Assembly (NCBI GenBank): GCA_951799425.1
Contig: OX637405.1
Coordinates: forward strand, 23,128,589 to 23,192,588
Source of the DNA: Ilex aquifolium
Taxonomy: Eukaryota; Streptophyta; Magnoliopsida; Aquifoliales; Aquifoliaceae
Length of the DNA: 64,000 bases
Direction: 5' to 3'
How positions within the stretch are numbered: position 1 is the first letter of the stretch; the number at the start of each line of letters is the position of its first letter. The notes under the pieces were generated by a model that made no database searches, was not told the origin of the DNA, and was given only the letters and a program-made list of their open reading frames with translations. The translations under genes and the position numbers were made by a program. Positions 33,488 through 46,899 of the stretch are shown here, piece by piece.

Positions 33488-35452
33488 TGATTGTCACAAA
33501 AACGATATCTTTCCTAACCCCTAATTACTATCCCTCAATGTATGCAATGTATGGACGGGGGAGAAGAATTTCTTCCCCTAAGGATAGAGTCAAAAGAACG
33601 GGTAATGAGGAAAGGGAAATGGGATGATGTAAATATGGGAATGTATGCACAAAAATGCTCCCCAATCGCAAGGAGACTTTCGTGTGTCGTGAGTTACTTG
33701 GAAGAGTATTCCAAGGTCGTATCCACAGGGAAGGTAGTGAATCAAGATTGAAATGATTTGGTGAAAAATGGAAATGTAAAATCTTTTGTCTTGAGAGTTG
33801 ATTGGTGAAGTGTATGCTAATGAAAATGTAATGATAAAAACAAGTGTTGACAATTCCAAGAGATCACTCCAATGGGTATACCACCTCAACTCAAATCACT
33901 CCTCCTATTGAGCATGAATGAACGCTTGAATCACGGAAAGCCGAGGATGGCATCGATGAGTATCTAAGCATAAACCGTGACTAAGCCTACGGTTTATCAA
34001 AGACTCATCGACTAATCCATCTTCTATCCGGTCAAAACGAACCATTTGACTCTAAAGGGAAAGAGGAGAAAGAGTTGAAATGGTATCCCCAAGGGAGATC
34101 CCTCTTGGTCTTGCCAACTAGAGGATTTAGCTACTCATATTTGGAATGGAAATAACTATGTAATGGAGAAGCATTGCAAATCTATGAACTTCTAAAGTTA
34201 CTAAATATCAGAATTTATGAGCTAAAAGAACATGTATTTAAACCCATTGCATAGTTATGAGAAATGAAGAACTTGAAGCATTAATGGTGAAACATTAAAT
34301 GAGCATTGAACTAACAAAACATGAAGGAAAAACAACATTCATGGCATTCAATCAACTACTAAGAGTCTTACTCAAGATTACAAGACAATGCAGTAGAAGA
34401 ATATGCAAAAATCACAACTTTCTCTCTCTAGAAACTACTGTTCATCTCCTTCTCCGCCCAGACTTTCTCTCTCTAAAAACCTATTACAAAAATTATGCTG
34501 AATGAATTTTTTTTGGCTTCCTGGTCATCCCCATCCTTGGAGAACATTTCTTTCTCCAAAACGTGCCTGGGCATCCCCTGAAGCTTCAGCAGCAGAGCCT
34601 AGTCTGCAGGCTTGGACCAGGAAGATGCAGCAACTCCCTGCACCCCAACTTGCCTTCTTGGTGTAATTTCCTTTGCTATGGAGAAAAGCCCCTTTTTCCC
34701 TTCCCTCCCCATTCTGGAGAGGAAGGAGTCTCCTATCTGTTTACTGGAGGGAGACAAACAGGGTATGACAGAGATGTGCAGAGCTGGTCTGCAACCCAGC
34801 AGCTCCTATTCTCTCTTTCTTCAATTAATGCCATGGCTTCAAAGTCCAAGAGAACAGGCATGGAGGGGTGTTTTGCATGTTGAACGAGTCAGCGGAGTGA
34901 GAGAGACTAGATGGTGGGGCCCTTGAGGTATCAGGAATCACCCAGCAAAAATTCGGATGAAATAGCCTCGGCTACCGGTAGCTCGTTCACTGACTACCGG
35001 TAGCTGTAGCTCCAGTAGCAAACGGCTACCGGTATCTGTGCGGTAGCTGCAACTCCAGTAGCAAACGGCTATCGGTATCTGTGCGGTAGCTGCAACTCCA
35101 GTGGCATTTGGCTACCGGTATCTGTGCGGTAGCAGCAACTCCAGTGGCATTTGGCTACCGGTAGCTCTGCGGTAGCTGCAACTCCAGAGGCATTTGGCTA
35201 CCGGTAGCTCTGCGGTAGCTGAATGATGTGGATTCCTTCTTGCTTCCTTCTTCTTTTAATTCAACATCAAAGATGGCCCTCATCTCCATTCATCACAGCT
35301 TTCACACAGTCGAAATTTGCATTGTTTAACTGCAAAACTCACAAATTACCAATAAGTGCTCGATTAACGCAATTCACATCAATATAATCTCCAAAAATCA
35401 ATTTAACCCGAGATGATTTGCACACAAAATATACAAAATTTGGTGTGAATCA
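33488..35452 (-). repeat. 5' LTR of the Athila element (1965 bp)
   Basis: TG at 33488 to CA at 35451-35452, beside the PBS, so this is the promoter-bearing LTR in the minus orientation. It differs from the other LTR by one 43-bp unit (2008 minus 1965 is 43) and a few base changes. Several short ORFs are shared by both LTRs because the DNA is duplicated; they are not genes. Confidence 0.95.
34973..35221. repeat. 43-bp tandem repeat in the right Athila LTR
   Basis: About six copies of the CTACCGGTAG-containing unit, one fewer than in the left LTR. Confidence 0.9.
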
Positions 35453-37756
35453 AAGACCAAACCCAATGGTGTGTGCATTCCGAGGATAGTTGGTTAGCCA
35501 TCTCTTGAGACCTAAAGGATCCTCGCAGATGTCAATCCAAGTGAAGCTTCACATAACTTCGGAGAGGCACTTTGACAAAGAGGCTTGTTGAAGAAAGGGA
35601 GCATCTAACCATCATATTGATTGAGGTATCAGACTCAAGTACTTGTAAGCTGATTTTAGGTACTGGATTAGATTTTGGTGAACCGAGAAGGTCCCTGCGG
35701 TTTTTCCCAAGGAGGGTTTCTACGATAACAAATCACTTGTGTTGTATATTATTTTTACATATACACTTGTGATTTCATGCACACACACACAATATGTGTT
35801 TGATTGAATGAATGATTGAATCTTATAATCATCCATAGTTGTGCATCCAAGTATTTGGGTCATTGGGTTTGGGATCCCTGTGGGAGATTGAGTATTGAGT
35901 GATTAATTACTAAAATCAATACACTAATCTTCACGGGTTCATTGGGTCATGGAGGTTGTAAAAGGGTTCTCATGTTTAATGATAAATATTTGTGAGAAGA
36001 GATAATTGTAGTAGAACTAGATTTTAATTGGTGATTGTTAAGCAGTTACAAAACCTATTCACCTCCCTCTAGATAGTGTCATGCGCTCCACATGTGTAAT
36101 CGTGAGGGAAGATCACCATATATCTCCCCCTTTCGGAACAACAAAAATGAAGAATAAATCAGATGTCATCAGAGGTTGAAAAAATAGCACATTTACAAGT
36201 CCAAGAAAACTATGACTATCATTCAGTATAGTGGCACTTATATGGAGTTCCCAAGTTTTAGTTTTTGGTCACACTACAACAAGCAAAGAGAGCATCAAAG
36301 CCAAAAAACTATTACACACGTGAACAGGTTGCAACATTGTAGACCTTTCAAATACTTATCCAATGTAAAACATATATAGAGCACATAAGATTTAGGTGAT
36401 TCTAGAATTCCCAAGCCTCATAATTAATTGGCTTGAACCTTGGACAACCTTAGGCTACTATCCCACTAGTACCTCATTGACTGTTGTTGCCTATTTCAGT
36501 CCTTCTTGTAAGCTCAATCCAATATCTAATTCAGCAATCGAATTCCCAAATGAATATTTACCATTCTTTAATGTATGAAATTGATTGTAATTTTCTAATT
36601 TGGTGATCTCACATCTAATTGTATCTAAACTACATTCATGGTCATGATGCTTTGAAGATAAAGACATATGCAACATGAGTTAATGAAGTCCAAGCAAAAA
36701 AAATCACATTTGAATACTTCTTGGAATCCTTCAAGCTTAGTTGTGTTTGTTGTTTTACTTAGGTTAACTTGGGTAATTAACATTGGATTGAGGTTCTATT
36801 CTGTAGCATGACACTTGCATCTTGATTGAAAAAGTTTTTTGAAACTTAAAACGATGTTTTAAAAGCACCATAAAGGTCATGGTTTGAAATCTTGTTGAGT
36901 AACAACTCTTGTACTCAATAGAACTAATTTTGCTTGGTTTTAGGCTTGAAAACATTAGGGACCGCTAGATGTTCACTGGCCTTACAATTGGAGTAGTCTC
37001 TAATCACATGGGGAGAAATTGAGAAGCAAAATAGTAGGGACCGCCGGTTGATCATTTGAGAGGTCTCCAAAAGGTTCGAGCGGTCCCTCTTGTTGAGGTT
37101 TGGATAGATTCCTTTTCCAATCTAGTAGCCACTGCCCGAAGATTGCCCACTGATGGCTTGAGCGGTCTGTCGTGAACCTCAATTTTCTTGGGCCCTAACT
37201 AAACTTTATTCTAGACACCTATGTATATGGGATGGTTTTTGCTATGAAGAAAAAGTCTCGCTAAGGCTAAAAGACCATCTAAAGGGGCAAGAAACCTCTT
37301 AGGATACAAACCCTAGACTCCCACAATCCAAAAGGATACAAATTTACCTAGAATGATCTTTAGCTATTGACTCCCATCCTTGAAGAAATAGAGAGACCTA
37401 GTAGAAAACCCACAAACCCAAAGAAGTGAGAAGTTCATAGGAGGATTCAAAGGATAAAGGAGAAAAAGGAGGATTCCAAGGGAGGATCATCGAGCTTGAT
37501 TCGTCACCTATTGAAGCTAGTGCTCAAAAGTTTACTGTGGACTCCGGAGTGAAGATTAAAAGAAAAAAAAATCTAACCATAGTATTTATTGAGGTATAAG
37601 ACTTTGAACTTGTAATCTTATTTTGAGACTAATGGATTAGGTTATTTAAACTACAGTTTTTTGATTTTTTTCGGATGATTTTTCTCTTAAAAATCCTCAT
37701 GTTGGGGTTGTGATTGGGTTTGCAAATTTTTATATACCATCAACTTTATATACTTT
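35453..37756. repeat. Decayed repeat region between Athila and the Tat-like element
   Basis: No gene is supported. 35458-35760 continues the sequence interrupted by Athila. Text at 35620-35700 (GTATCAGACTCAAGTACTTG) resembles 37590-37660, and 36920-36990 resembles 21510-21560, so two diverged copies of one repeat family are likely. A short CA run is at 35782-35792. The stretch 36970-37160 repeats GGACCGC / GCGGTCC motifs, giving small hairpins. Probably old LTR sequence; family not identified. Confidence 0.45.
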
Positions 37757-38392
37757 TGTTTACACCCAAAAAATAGCAAACTCTGAGGGTGACACGTAAA
37801 AGAGATCCAACGGTCGTGAAAGAGTATGTGAGTCCATACTTGACGGAGCGGTTAAAGAAGTGAAACTCTAAAAATCCCGAGAAGTGAGGGGACGTGACAT
37901 CATGAGACATCGACTGAAAACGGTTCAGCGCTTGTCTACAAATCTCGAGGGAAAGGCCATGATTACAATCATAGCCAGAAAGGATGTCTTAGACGGTTGA
38001 AGGTCGTCCCTATAAATAACAATGGCAAGACTGTAGAGAAATGATTCGTGATCAAACACAATAAACTCTACACAGAGCCAACCTATCTTCTATTTACTTT
38101 TCATTTACTTCCAAGCAACATTAAATTTTTCCTGTAATCCATCATTCCGGTGATCTTTATTTCTTTCATTTAATGTTAAGTACAATACTTATTTCATTTT
38201 CCAAACTTTGTTTATCTGTTGCTATGCATTCCACTTTTCTTTCTATATTTCAGTCCATTAAGCCTCGCTATAATCGCCTGAACAGTCACAATTTTAAAAT
38301 CTCACACCAGTTTGAATAAGTAAGGTTGTACATGTTGGATCTTAAGTCCAATCAGAATTTGGCAAGACTGCAATAAAAAAATATGCCAAACA
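37757..38392 (+). repeat. 5' LTR of the Tat-like element
   Basis: Shares with 50584-51296 the text GAGGGTGACACGT, GGGGACGTGACATCATGAG and a TATAAATAAC box (38011-38020). The region after 38392 (TTTTTTGGCACGGCCGGTGG) is the likely primer-binding site. Confidence 0.85.
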
Positions 38393-38439
38393 TATTTTTT
38401 GGCACGGCCGGTGGGACCTTAAGCAGCCATATGGCGAAC

Positions 38440-39640
38440 ACCCATGGAAAATCCAAATTTCTCTCTTCATAAGTGCCTCTAGTGCACGAGGTTGTTAAAT
38501 AAATCAGGCCTGTCATCCCTAACCTGCAGGAAGAGTTGCCTTCGCTTAGGGGGCAAGAGAATTGAGAGTTCGATTCAGAGTCGGAGGTCTCGATTAAGGC
38601 TTTGTCACACGAAGTCTCCTAGCATGTCTCCAGGTTTATCAATGGCCTGGAGGATTTGATTAGAGAAGAATCTTTCTACTAGACAGTCATTGGAGTGGTT
38701 GGTTGATAGTTTGAATCGTCTAGGGGGTGCGAGACAACCATTGTTTCCTCTGCATAGGCAGCATTAGTGGAAGCGCCACAACTAGTGGTTCCTCCTTATG
38801 TATTGCCCCCAAGGGCATAGCAGGCTAGGAATGGCCATTGGAGAAATAATAGTACTCTTTTTTAGGAGGATATGGTTCCCAATCGTGGGTTTGGCGAGCA
38901 AAGAAGGCAACCTTCCAGCGGCACATCATGTGGTCATGAACTGAGACCAGTTAGACGGAATAATCCAGGAGGATGTTAGCCCCGCTAAGAGGCAAGTAAC
39001 TAGGCTGACATATTGAAAATCATATCCCGATTGGGTGGATAGGGAATATGAGTATCCATGAGGAAACAAGGTCCTAGTGTTTGCAACGTTTTCGGGGGAA
39101 GACGGTCAATCGACCATGGAGCACATTACGTATTTCATTGTACAATGTGGTGAAGTAGGGGCTAACGAATTTCTAAAATTAAGGCTATTTGCCCATTCCC
39201 TGATGGGAATGGCCTTTAGATGGTATATTTATTTATCGCACAATTTTGTGTTAGGCTAGCAATAATTCGAGGACAATTTTCACGCTCAATTCTACCGTAT
39301 TGAGTCAGAGGCAGAGATGACTGATTTGGCTAGGTTGTATCAAATGACTGGAGAAATGGCAGAGCAATACATTGCGCTTTTCAAGGAGGCCATGAATCAA
39401 TTTGAGTTGGCAACGTGGGCTAAGTGATTCGAGCAGATCCTATGAGAGGAGTTAGATCAAAAGAACGCGTCAAAAGGTACATACTGGGGGGATCCCAATC
39501 AGGAATCCTTATGGTCGAGCCATACTAGGAGCTAGAGGTAAACATGGCAAAAATTACAGCCAAACGACCGCATGCGTGCAAGGCCTTAACCAAACCCTCA
39601 AAGAATCAGGCACAAGCTTTGCCATGTGCCAATAAAGATG
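38440..39640 (+). pseudogene. Gag of the Tat-like element, broken
   Basis: The recognisable core is at 39075-39430: VFATFSGEDGQSTMEHITYF, CGEVGANEFLKLRLFAHSLMG, then after a stop DNFHAQFYRIESEAEMTDLARLYQ and MAEQYIALFKEAMNQ. This is the retrotransposon gag pattern of Ty3 elements (FSGEDG...HIARF...FLKLRLFPxSLTGxAFxWY). In-frame stops at 39257 and elsewhere, and frame changes before it, show loss of function. Confidence 0.75.
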
Positions 39641-41089
39641 GGTAGAAGTATGGCTTCAACATCTTAAAGGCTGATAAGATATTTGGCCATTTGTTCACTG
39701 AGGACATTATCAAGTTATCGTTTGGTCATAAGATTCCATCGGCCGCAGAGATGAAGAACAAGATGCACTACAAATGGCACAATTTGTGGAGCCATTTTAC
39801 TACTAACTGTGTGGTGTTCTAGAAAGCCGTCCAGGATGGCCTGACCAAAGGCCATCTAATCTTCGGAGACAAGGGGAAGCCGTAGAAAGGGGTTGATAAA
39901 GACCATTTGTAAAAGATAACCGTCATTAATATGGTGGAGGTGCGGCAGTCAAAGACCCCAAGGAAAAAGGTAGACTTGGGCGATGACAGGTCGACCAGCT
40001 TTGAAAAACCTATAGGGGAAAAAAGAACACTCCCCAAGATGAGTCTTTAGAAGAGGACTCTGGCAGTAAGCTTGATATTCCGCTAGGGGTCCAAGAACAG
40101 CTTGACATGATCAAGAACGACTTATTCCCTAGATAAAAGGCTTACTATGGATCATTTTAGAGGGTGAGGGGTGAGAAACATTGACCTAAAGGCTGCAAAA
40201 AAGGTGGTACTATAAGGGCACCCACTAGGAGCAGTCAGGTGAATAGCCGCTGCCCATGCTACAAAGAGCATGACAAGGATTTACCAGAACTAGCGAGAGG
40301 TTGACAAGGGCCGAGATATGAGGATTTCACCACAAGGTTTGCGCCTGATCAACCCATCTGGACTGAGGGCTATCAGAACTGACCTAGGATGATAAAGCCA
40401 ATAAAGCCACTGGAGGGTAGTTGGTTCGTGGCCCAACATCCAAAGTTTTCATAGTATCATCAGAAACTTATGTTGTCCATAATTAGAAGCGTAGGAAGCA
40501 GTGCATTTAGGCGGACCTATGCAAGTGGGAGGTATACCAAGAGATGGACACCTGGGAAGGTCAAAAGATGTTCCAGCGACAACATCTCGGGATAGGGGAG
40601 ATCAAGTTCTGATTCCCTATCTCTCCACCTCCACAGTGCACAATGGCTCCAAAGAAATCCATGGCGGAGGAGAAGGGGAAGAAGAAGGTAGAGCCTGAGT
40701 CCTCGCCTGAGGAGGATATCGAGGAATGGATGGTGAGAAAGGTGGTAGCACATCTGAAGGCCACACTCAACATTCCCCTAGAAACCTACAAGAGTAGGAA
40801 GAAAGAAGACTCCACAGATGAAGATGATAGTGATGGAGGTGATTCCATCCAATTTAGCACTCTGGGGCATTCAGTTTCTATTAATGAACCTTGGGCTATT
40901 TTTGATATCATTAAAAAATTTTGGCCAACAAGTAGAGTCCTTGGAGGGAGATGGTGAAGACACCAAGGCATCGGTATCAACATTCCTAGATAGGGAAGAA
41001 CCGTCCAAAGTTGAACTAGAGCATTCTCCTAAGAGAGGCTAGACACTAGAGTTGGAGGCAACTAAGCATATCGCAGTTAGCGGCTCGAG

Positions 41090-44000
41090 AGGGTGGCCAT
41101 TCAACAAACCTACACGTCCCATGACACAGAACTTGAAGCCACTTTATATCCAAACACACTTGGAGGCAAAGCCCTTCAACAGGATCCTTATAGATAATGA
41201 AGCAACATTCTACCTATAGCTATCGTGAAGAAGCTAGGGAGAAAGGAGGAAGACTTGGTTCACACCGAATTGACCTTGAATGCTTCACGGGAGGAATCGA
41301 TAAGACGGTGGGAGTTTTTATCGTTGAATTGGTCATCGACAACATGGTCAACATCACTTTTTTTTTTGTGTGTGATTGACACCACATCATCCTACAATGC
41401 TCTATTGGGTCGGGACTGGATCCATTTGGGTAAGTGTATCCCATCAACTATCCATTAACAGTTTGTTGTGGAACCTCGATGATTTGGAGGTGATGGAGGC
41501 TAATCAGACTTCATTCATGGCTGATGATTACATAATCGACGCCTGGCACTACGATGAAGGAGTAGGGCCAATGAAATTCTAGGGCCAACATAAGTATGGG
41601 AAGCCCAAGGAAGTCGTGTCTTAGACCGACTTAAAGTTCACCAAGGTCCAACAGATGGAGGAAGAGGTCATTCGGCCCACTAATGTTTAGAGGTTGGATG
41701 ATGCTTAAGAGGCAGAGATCTCATTTGTTGATGGAGCTTAACAATAGTAGACAAAGGAAGCAGGCCTTGAGGGTCTGCATCACCAGGATAAGAGCTTACT
41801 TGGCTAAAAGAAGTGACATAGCACTACAAGTGGGTAATGGGTATCAAGGCACCATCAACATGGTAGAATGCGAGGAGGAAGAGTTCAGACAATCCACCTC
41901 TTGGGAATTCATTGAGTTAGAAGAAATTGATGTTGCCCCAGCTAAGCTTGACGACCTGATTGAGGTTTAGGATCTGTTGCTAGAAGTCAACCTTTGCGAG
42001 CCAGAGGAACACCATCCAACTTTCGTCAGCAAGCTGCTAGAGTCAAATTTCCAGTAACGAATAATACAACTACTAAGGGAATAATGTGATTACTTCGCAT
42101 GGAGTTATGAAGAAATGCCATGGTTAGATCCAGCCTTAGTAGAGCATCGATTGCCAATGAGGGATGGATACATGCCTATCAAACAGGCTCCGAGATGTCT
42201 TAGGAAGTAACCCTACTGGTGAAGGTAGAGATTGAGCGTCTTTTGTAGGCCAAGTGCATCCAGGTGGCACAGTATGTGGAATGGGTATCCAACGTCGTGT
42301 AGGTTAAGAAGAAAATCGAAAAGATCAGGGTATGCTACGATTATCGCGACCTCAACGTAGCAACTTCCAAAGACGAATATGTCATGCCACTGGCCAATCA
42401 GCTCGTGGATGCAGCGGCCACGAACATCATCACATCGTTCATGGATGACAATTTGGGGTACCATCAGATCTTCATTGCAGATGAGGGTCGACACAAAATC
42501 GCCTTCTAATGTCCAGGATCAATTGGGACTTTTGAATGGAGGGTTATGCCATTCGGACAAAAGAATGAAAGGGCAACATATTAGAGAGCCATGAACACCA
42601 TCTTCCACGACATTATCAGTAAGATCGTAAAGGTGTATATTGACAACATCATAGTCAAGACAAATAACATAGAAAGACATCTTAGTGATTTGAGGTCTGT
42701 CTTTGAAAGGATGTGTGTTCACCAATTGAAGATGAATCCATTGAAGTGCACATTCGTAGACACAACAGGGAATTTCTGGGTTTTTTTTTTTACAAAAAAA
42801 GGAATTGAGGTAGACAAGAATAAGGTGATGGCCATCATGGAGACCACACCTCTGAAGACCAAGAAGGAGCTTCAGTGCCTGATCGGTCAAGTCAATTTTC
42901 TTTGATGATTCATCGCTAACTGCGTGAAAAAAGTGTCGGCATTCTCATTGCTCTTAAAGTTGAAAGGTGTGAAAGACTTCAGATGGGGAACACAACATCA
43001 GGAAGCCTTCCACCAGATCAAGGAGTACTTGGGCCAACCTGTCATCCCTCATGCCACCTATTAAGGGTACGCCATTGTTTTTGTACTTATCAGCTGCGCA
43101 CAAATCCATTGGATGTTTGATGGCTCAGAATAATAATATAAACAAAGAACATGTCATTTATTATTTAAGTATAATTTTAACTCCAGTCGAGCAGTGTTAT
43201 AAACAGATCGGGAAGCTTTGTTTAGCTTTGTACTTTGCATCACAAAAGTTAAGATTATATATGATTTTAGTTCTCGTGTATGTTATTGCACAAATTGATT
43301 TGATTAAGTACATGTTAACTAGGCCGATTATGAGGGGTTGAATCAAAATATGGGGTTTGTCCTTGATGGAATTCTCACTTCAATACTTACCGTGGCACTC
43401 AGTGAAGGGCCAAGCATTGGCTAATTTCTTAGTAGATCATCTTTGCTGGAAGTAGAGCAAGATACAAGGGAATCATTTGGTTTGCTAGGGGTACTCGTGG
43501 TTTCATTGGCGCCATGGAAACTAAAGTTCGATGGTTTGTGGACACAAGAGTGCGTAGGGGTCGGTGTGGTTATACAATCGCCCCAGGGCCACGAACCCAC
43601 CTATCATTTAAATTAGAACTTGAATGCACTAACAACTAGGCCAAATTTGAGGCATTGATTATTTGGCTTATGGTTTTGTTCGGGATGGAGGCATCAACGG
43701 TCGAAGTGACCGATAACTCCAAATTAGTCATCAACATAATTATGGGCAGTTTGCATTTCAAAAGCTAGGATTTATGCCCATTCCATTCTATTGCAATGTC
43801 TTTGTCGACAAACTTCGATGATGTGATATTGCAAGCGGTCCCAAGGGAATTGAATGACCGAGTTAACAACTTGGCCCAGCTAGGATTGGGATTGGGGATT
43901 CCTCAAGGCATAGATGAGTAGTTAATCTGAGTTCAAAGGAGAGTCTTGCCATCCATAAAAGTCAAAGGGTTGGACTTCGAAGAGTTAATGGTGGAAATGG

Positions 44001-45260
44001 AAGAGGAAGATTAAAGGTTTGACATCATGCAATTCCTAAAATATCCAAATAGAGATGTAGAACAGGTCACTAGGAGACAAGCCACCAACTATATACTCAT
44101 GGATGAGGAACTGTTTAAGAAAGGGATGCACGATGACTTGTTATTGAGATGCATCGATAGAGAAGAGGTCATTCTAGTGATGGCTGAAAGCCACAAAGGC
44201 ATATGTGGCATGCATCAAGCCGATATCAATATGTGATGGCTTATTAGGAGATATGACTATTGTTGGCCAAGGGGTAGTGAAGCATGCTAGCGACATAGGC
44301 CTATACAGAGAACGCCAACAATACAAACGCAGCATGTGATAAAGCCATTACCATTCAGAGGGTGGACCATGGATTTGATAGGAAAAATCTTCCCCCATGC
44401 ACTAAACAACATTCTTTTATCATTTTGGCCACTGACTATTGCACTAACTGGGTAGAGGTCATCCCAATAAGAGTAGTCAATCAAACCGACATCATTCGAA
44501 TGATAAAGGAAAACATAGTGCATTGATGGCCGATCATGGAATTGTTTTTGTAGGAAGTGAAGTTAAGGGTTTTGTAGAGGAATATGGCTTCAACATGATT
44601 CATTCAATCCCATACTACGCGCAAGGGAATGACTAGGCTAAGTCTACCAACAAAGTAATGAAAGGAACTATTGCTAAAATGGTGGAAAACAATCCAAGGG
44701 GTTGGCACAATAAGTTATCAAAGGCATTATGGGGTACAAATCATCTAAACGGTCCAGCACCGAAGTTATACCATTCAAGCTGACTTATGGACACGACACG
44801 GTCTTGCCTATGGAGATCAGCGTAAATTCATTTTGAGTGTTTTCAGCATAACTTAAGTCCAGCTGAATACAATGAAGCCATGATGATCGAGCTTGAAGAC
44901 TTAGATGAAGTACGACTGGGTGCTTTGGATTGCATTAAGGTGCAAAAGTTAATGGTCGCACGGATGTATAATAGAAGGGTCAAATATAAGACTTTCGAAG
45001 TAGGCGACTTGGTTTGGAAGGTAAGGTTGTCTTTAGGACTTAATGAGCAAAGGTCTGGAAAAAGGTCAGTCAACTGGGAAGGGCCATTTGAAGTTCTAAG
45101 GATCAAGAAAGGTGGTGTTTACCACCTAAGGGATTTGGACGAAAAGCGTCACAATTGCTTCATCAGCGGGCAGTTCTTAAAGGCCTATAGATCGACAATC
45201 AGGATGCCACCGAATGCGAACGAGACCTTAAAAGATGAGAGGTTACGGTTAGCGTCCTAA
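41090..45260 (+). pseudogene. pol: Pol of the Tat-like element, broken
   Basis: Fragments in order. Protease at 41130-41460 (FNRILIDNEAT where LIDNGAS is expected, then YNALLGRDWIHLG). RT at 42230-42910 (VCYDYRDLNVATSKDEY, MDDNLGYHQI, VMPFGQKN, and the catalytic YVDD box as YIDN at 42635-42646). RNase H at 43050-43430 (YYLSIILTPVEQCYKQIGKL, KGQALANFLVDHL). A second RNase H-like segment at 43510-43760 (WKLKFDGLWTQECVGVGVVI). Integrase zinc and core traces at 44030-44800. An integrase C-terminal frame at 44880-45260 (FEVGDLVWKVR ... NWEGPFEVLRI). Many stops; the protease Gly-to-Glu and RT Asp-to-Asn changes alone would abolish activity. Confidence 0.8.
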
Positions 45261-46899
45261 GGCAGGCCGATGGTCAATATAGGATTTGTCCTACCATTCA
45301 ATAGTTGTAAGGAATGCAATGATAAAATTAAAATGTACGAATAAAAATGTAAGTTTTATTCATAGAATTTTATACCAGTTCAGTGAATACAATTTGCAAA
45401 ATAAAAGAAAAATGAAGTGATGCATAAGTACTGCATCAAAGTAGCCTATTTTTGGAAGCTTGTCTTCCTAGTTTGAAGATGACAACTTGCACGCCATAGA
45501 CAAAGAAAGGGGCAGAAGTGAAGGAGAAAGCTTGGATGTATTAGGCAGAATATAGACCTCAAACACGAGCTTTTTCTAATTAGAAACTTCTCAAACTTGC
45601 GAATATTCCTTAGTATCCACCTCCCCATTTTAGAGGGGTGCTAAGAAAACTCATCCTAGTGTCAATCTGAAGATCAAAGGAGTAAAATAAAATATGGTCG
45701 TCAAATGCACCAGAAGTCAGATGTAGTATTTTTTTTCCAATTTCTACAAGTGCATGCTATCTACCCATGCTACCTTAACCCAAAGAGAAGGATCTATAAA
45801 ATGACGCAAGAATGGAGACACAAAGAGGTATTCATTTGAAGGAAGAACACAAAGTAATTTGGTAAAGCCAACTACAAACGTGTGGAGGGGAAAATACAAA
45901 GCAACAACTTTGGTTAAGACTAAAGGAGGAAAGGGGTTGAGGACTAACAAAGTCTCTTCCAACTTTCTCTCTTCTTGGCCAAAAGGTTTAGAGGAAACAA
46001 TGTTGTTGCATAAGAAATGAGGAACTGGGTTAAAGACTGACAAATTCGTGGCCAATGATGATCAGCAATGCTGTCCCGCGATGATCTTCGAAGTTGCGAT
46101 TCAAAATTAGCCCTAAATTCTAAAATGGGACAGGTCCAAAGGAAATGCAAGCTTTCAGAGAAGCTTGGAAAGAAGACAAATCAGCTTCAAGTGAAGGAGT
46201 ACAATCGAAGATGGAGCAGCGACCAGAGTTGGTGTCACGACTTGGATAGTCTTAGCGGCTAGAGAAATACCATGCCCCGTTGGGAGGTCAAGGGGTTCCT
46301 GCCTATGGGCACGACACTCTTCTACTTCAAGGTCCATAATCTCAATGTAATTGGCTACATCGGTGGCTATATTATTAAAAGAGGGTGCCAGGGGAACTAA
46401 GTTAAGTGCAATCATAGAGATAGGTATATTTTCCAACTCCAAGGGCTCAAGGCTTCCAAAAATTGCCTCTTGAGAAGGTTCTACGTTAGTAGAGATGGAC
46501 ATGGTTGAAGAAGTGCCGTCATGTAGCCAACTACGGCGCACTAGGGGGCATCATTTTCAACATTCTATACTTCCTTACCTTGAGCATGAGAGGCGGATGT
46601 AGAAGGAGCCGTGGAAGAATGTTGTAGCTTGTCCTTGCGGTGAGGCATTGTTGGAAAAGAGCGAATGGTTGAGGAAGCCAAATTAATGGAAGCAACTGGA
46701 TCAAGGTCAACAACCGGAGGTTGAATAGTGCCAGGAGGTGAAGTCCTAATCGAGCCTTCCCTATGAGATGATTGAACACGCGATGGGAAGTTTATATGGC
46801 CGAGAGTAGAGGTCGTGCCACTGTCAAATTTTTTAGAAACATATTGCTTCCACTAAGCTTTGGCAACCTTCGAGACATTGAATGAGTCGGTAAAAGAGG
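45261..46899 (-). other. 3' internal region of the Tat-like element
   Basis: Between the pol end and the PMD-like ORF. Short minus-strand open stretches (45744-46055, 46155-46541, 46531-46779) lie downstream of, and in the same strand as, the PMD-like segment; they may be the decayed C-terminal part of that antisense protein (Pro/Leu/Ser-rich text). No domain is recognised in them. Confidence 0.45.

Larger units (their letters stand above)
21619..35452 (-). mobile_element. Nearly intact Athila-type Ty3 retrotransposon, 13.8 kb
   Basis: Full element with a perfect 5-bp target duplication AAGAC at 21614-21618 and 35453-35457. LTRs are 21619-23626 (2008 bp) and 33488-35452 (1965 bp). Order on the minus strand: 5' LTR, tRNA-Asp-type PBS, gag, pol (protease with DLGAS, RT, RNase H, integrase), about 2.4 kb of noncoding DNA with a PPT-like site, a third ORF, PPT, 3' LTR. 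DLGAS protease, tRNA-Asp priming and an extra ORF before the 3' LTR are known Athila traits. Apart from one gag/pol frameshift the coding regions are open and catalytic residues are present, so the insertion is recent. Confidence 0.95.
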
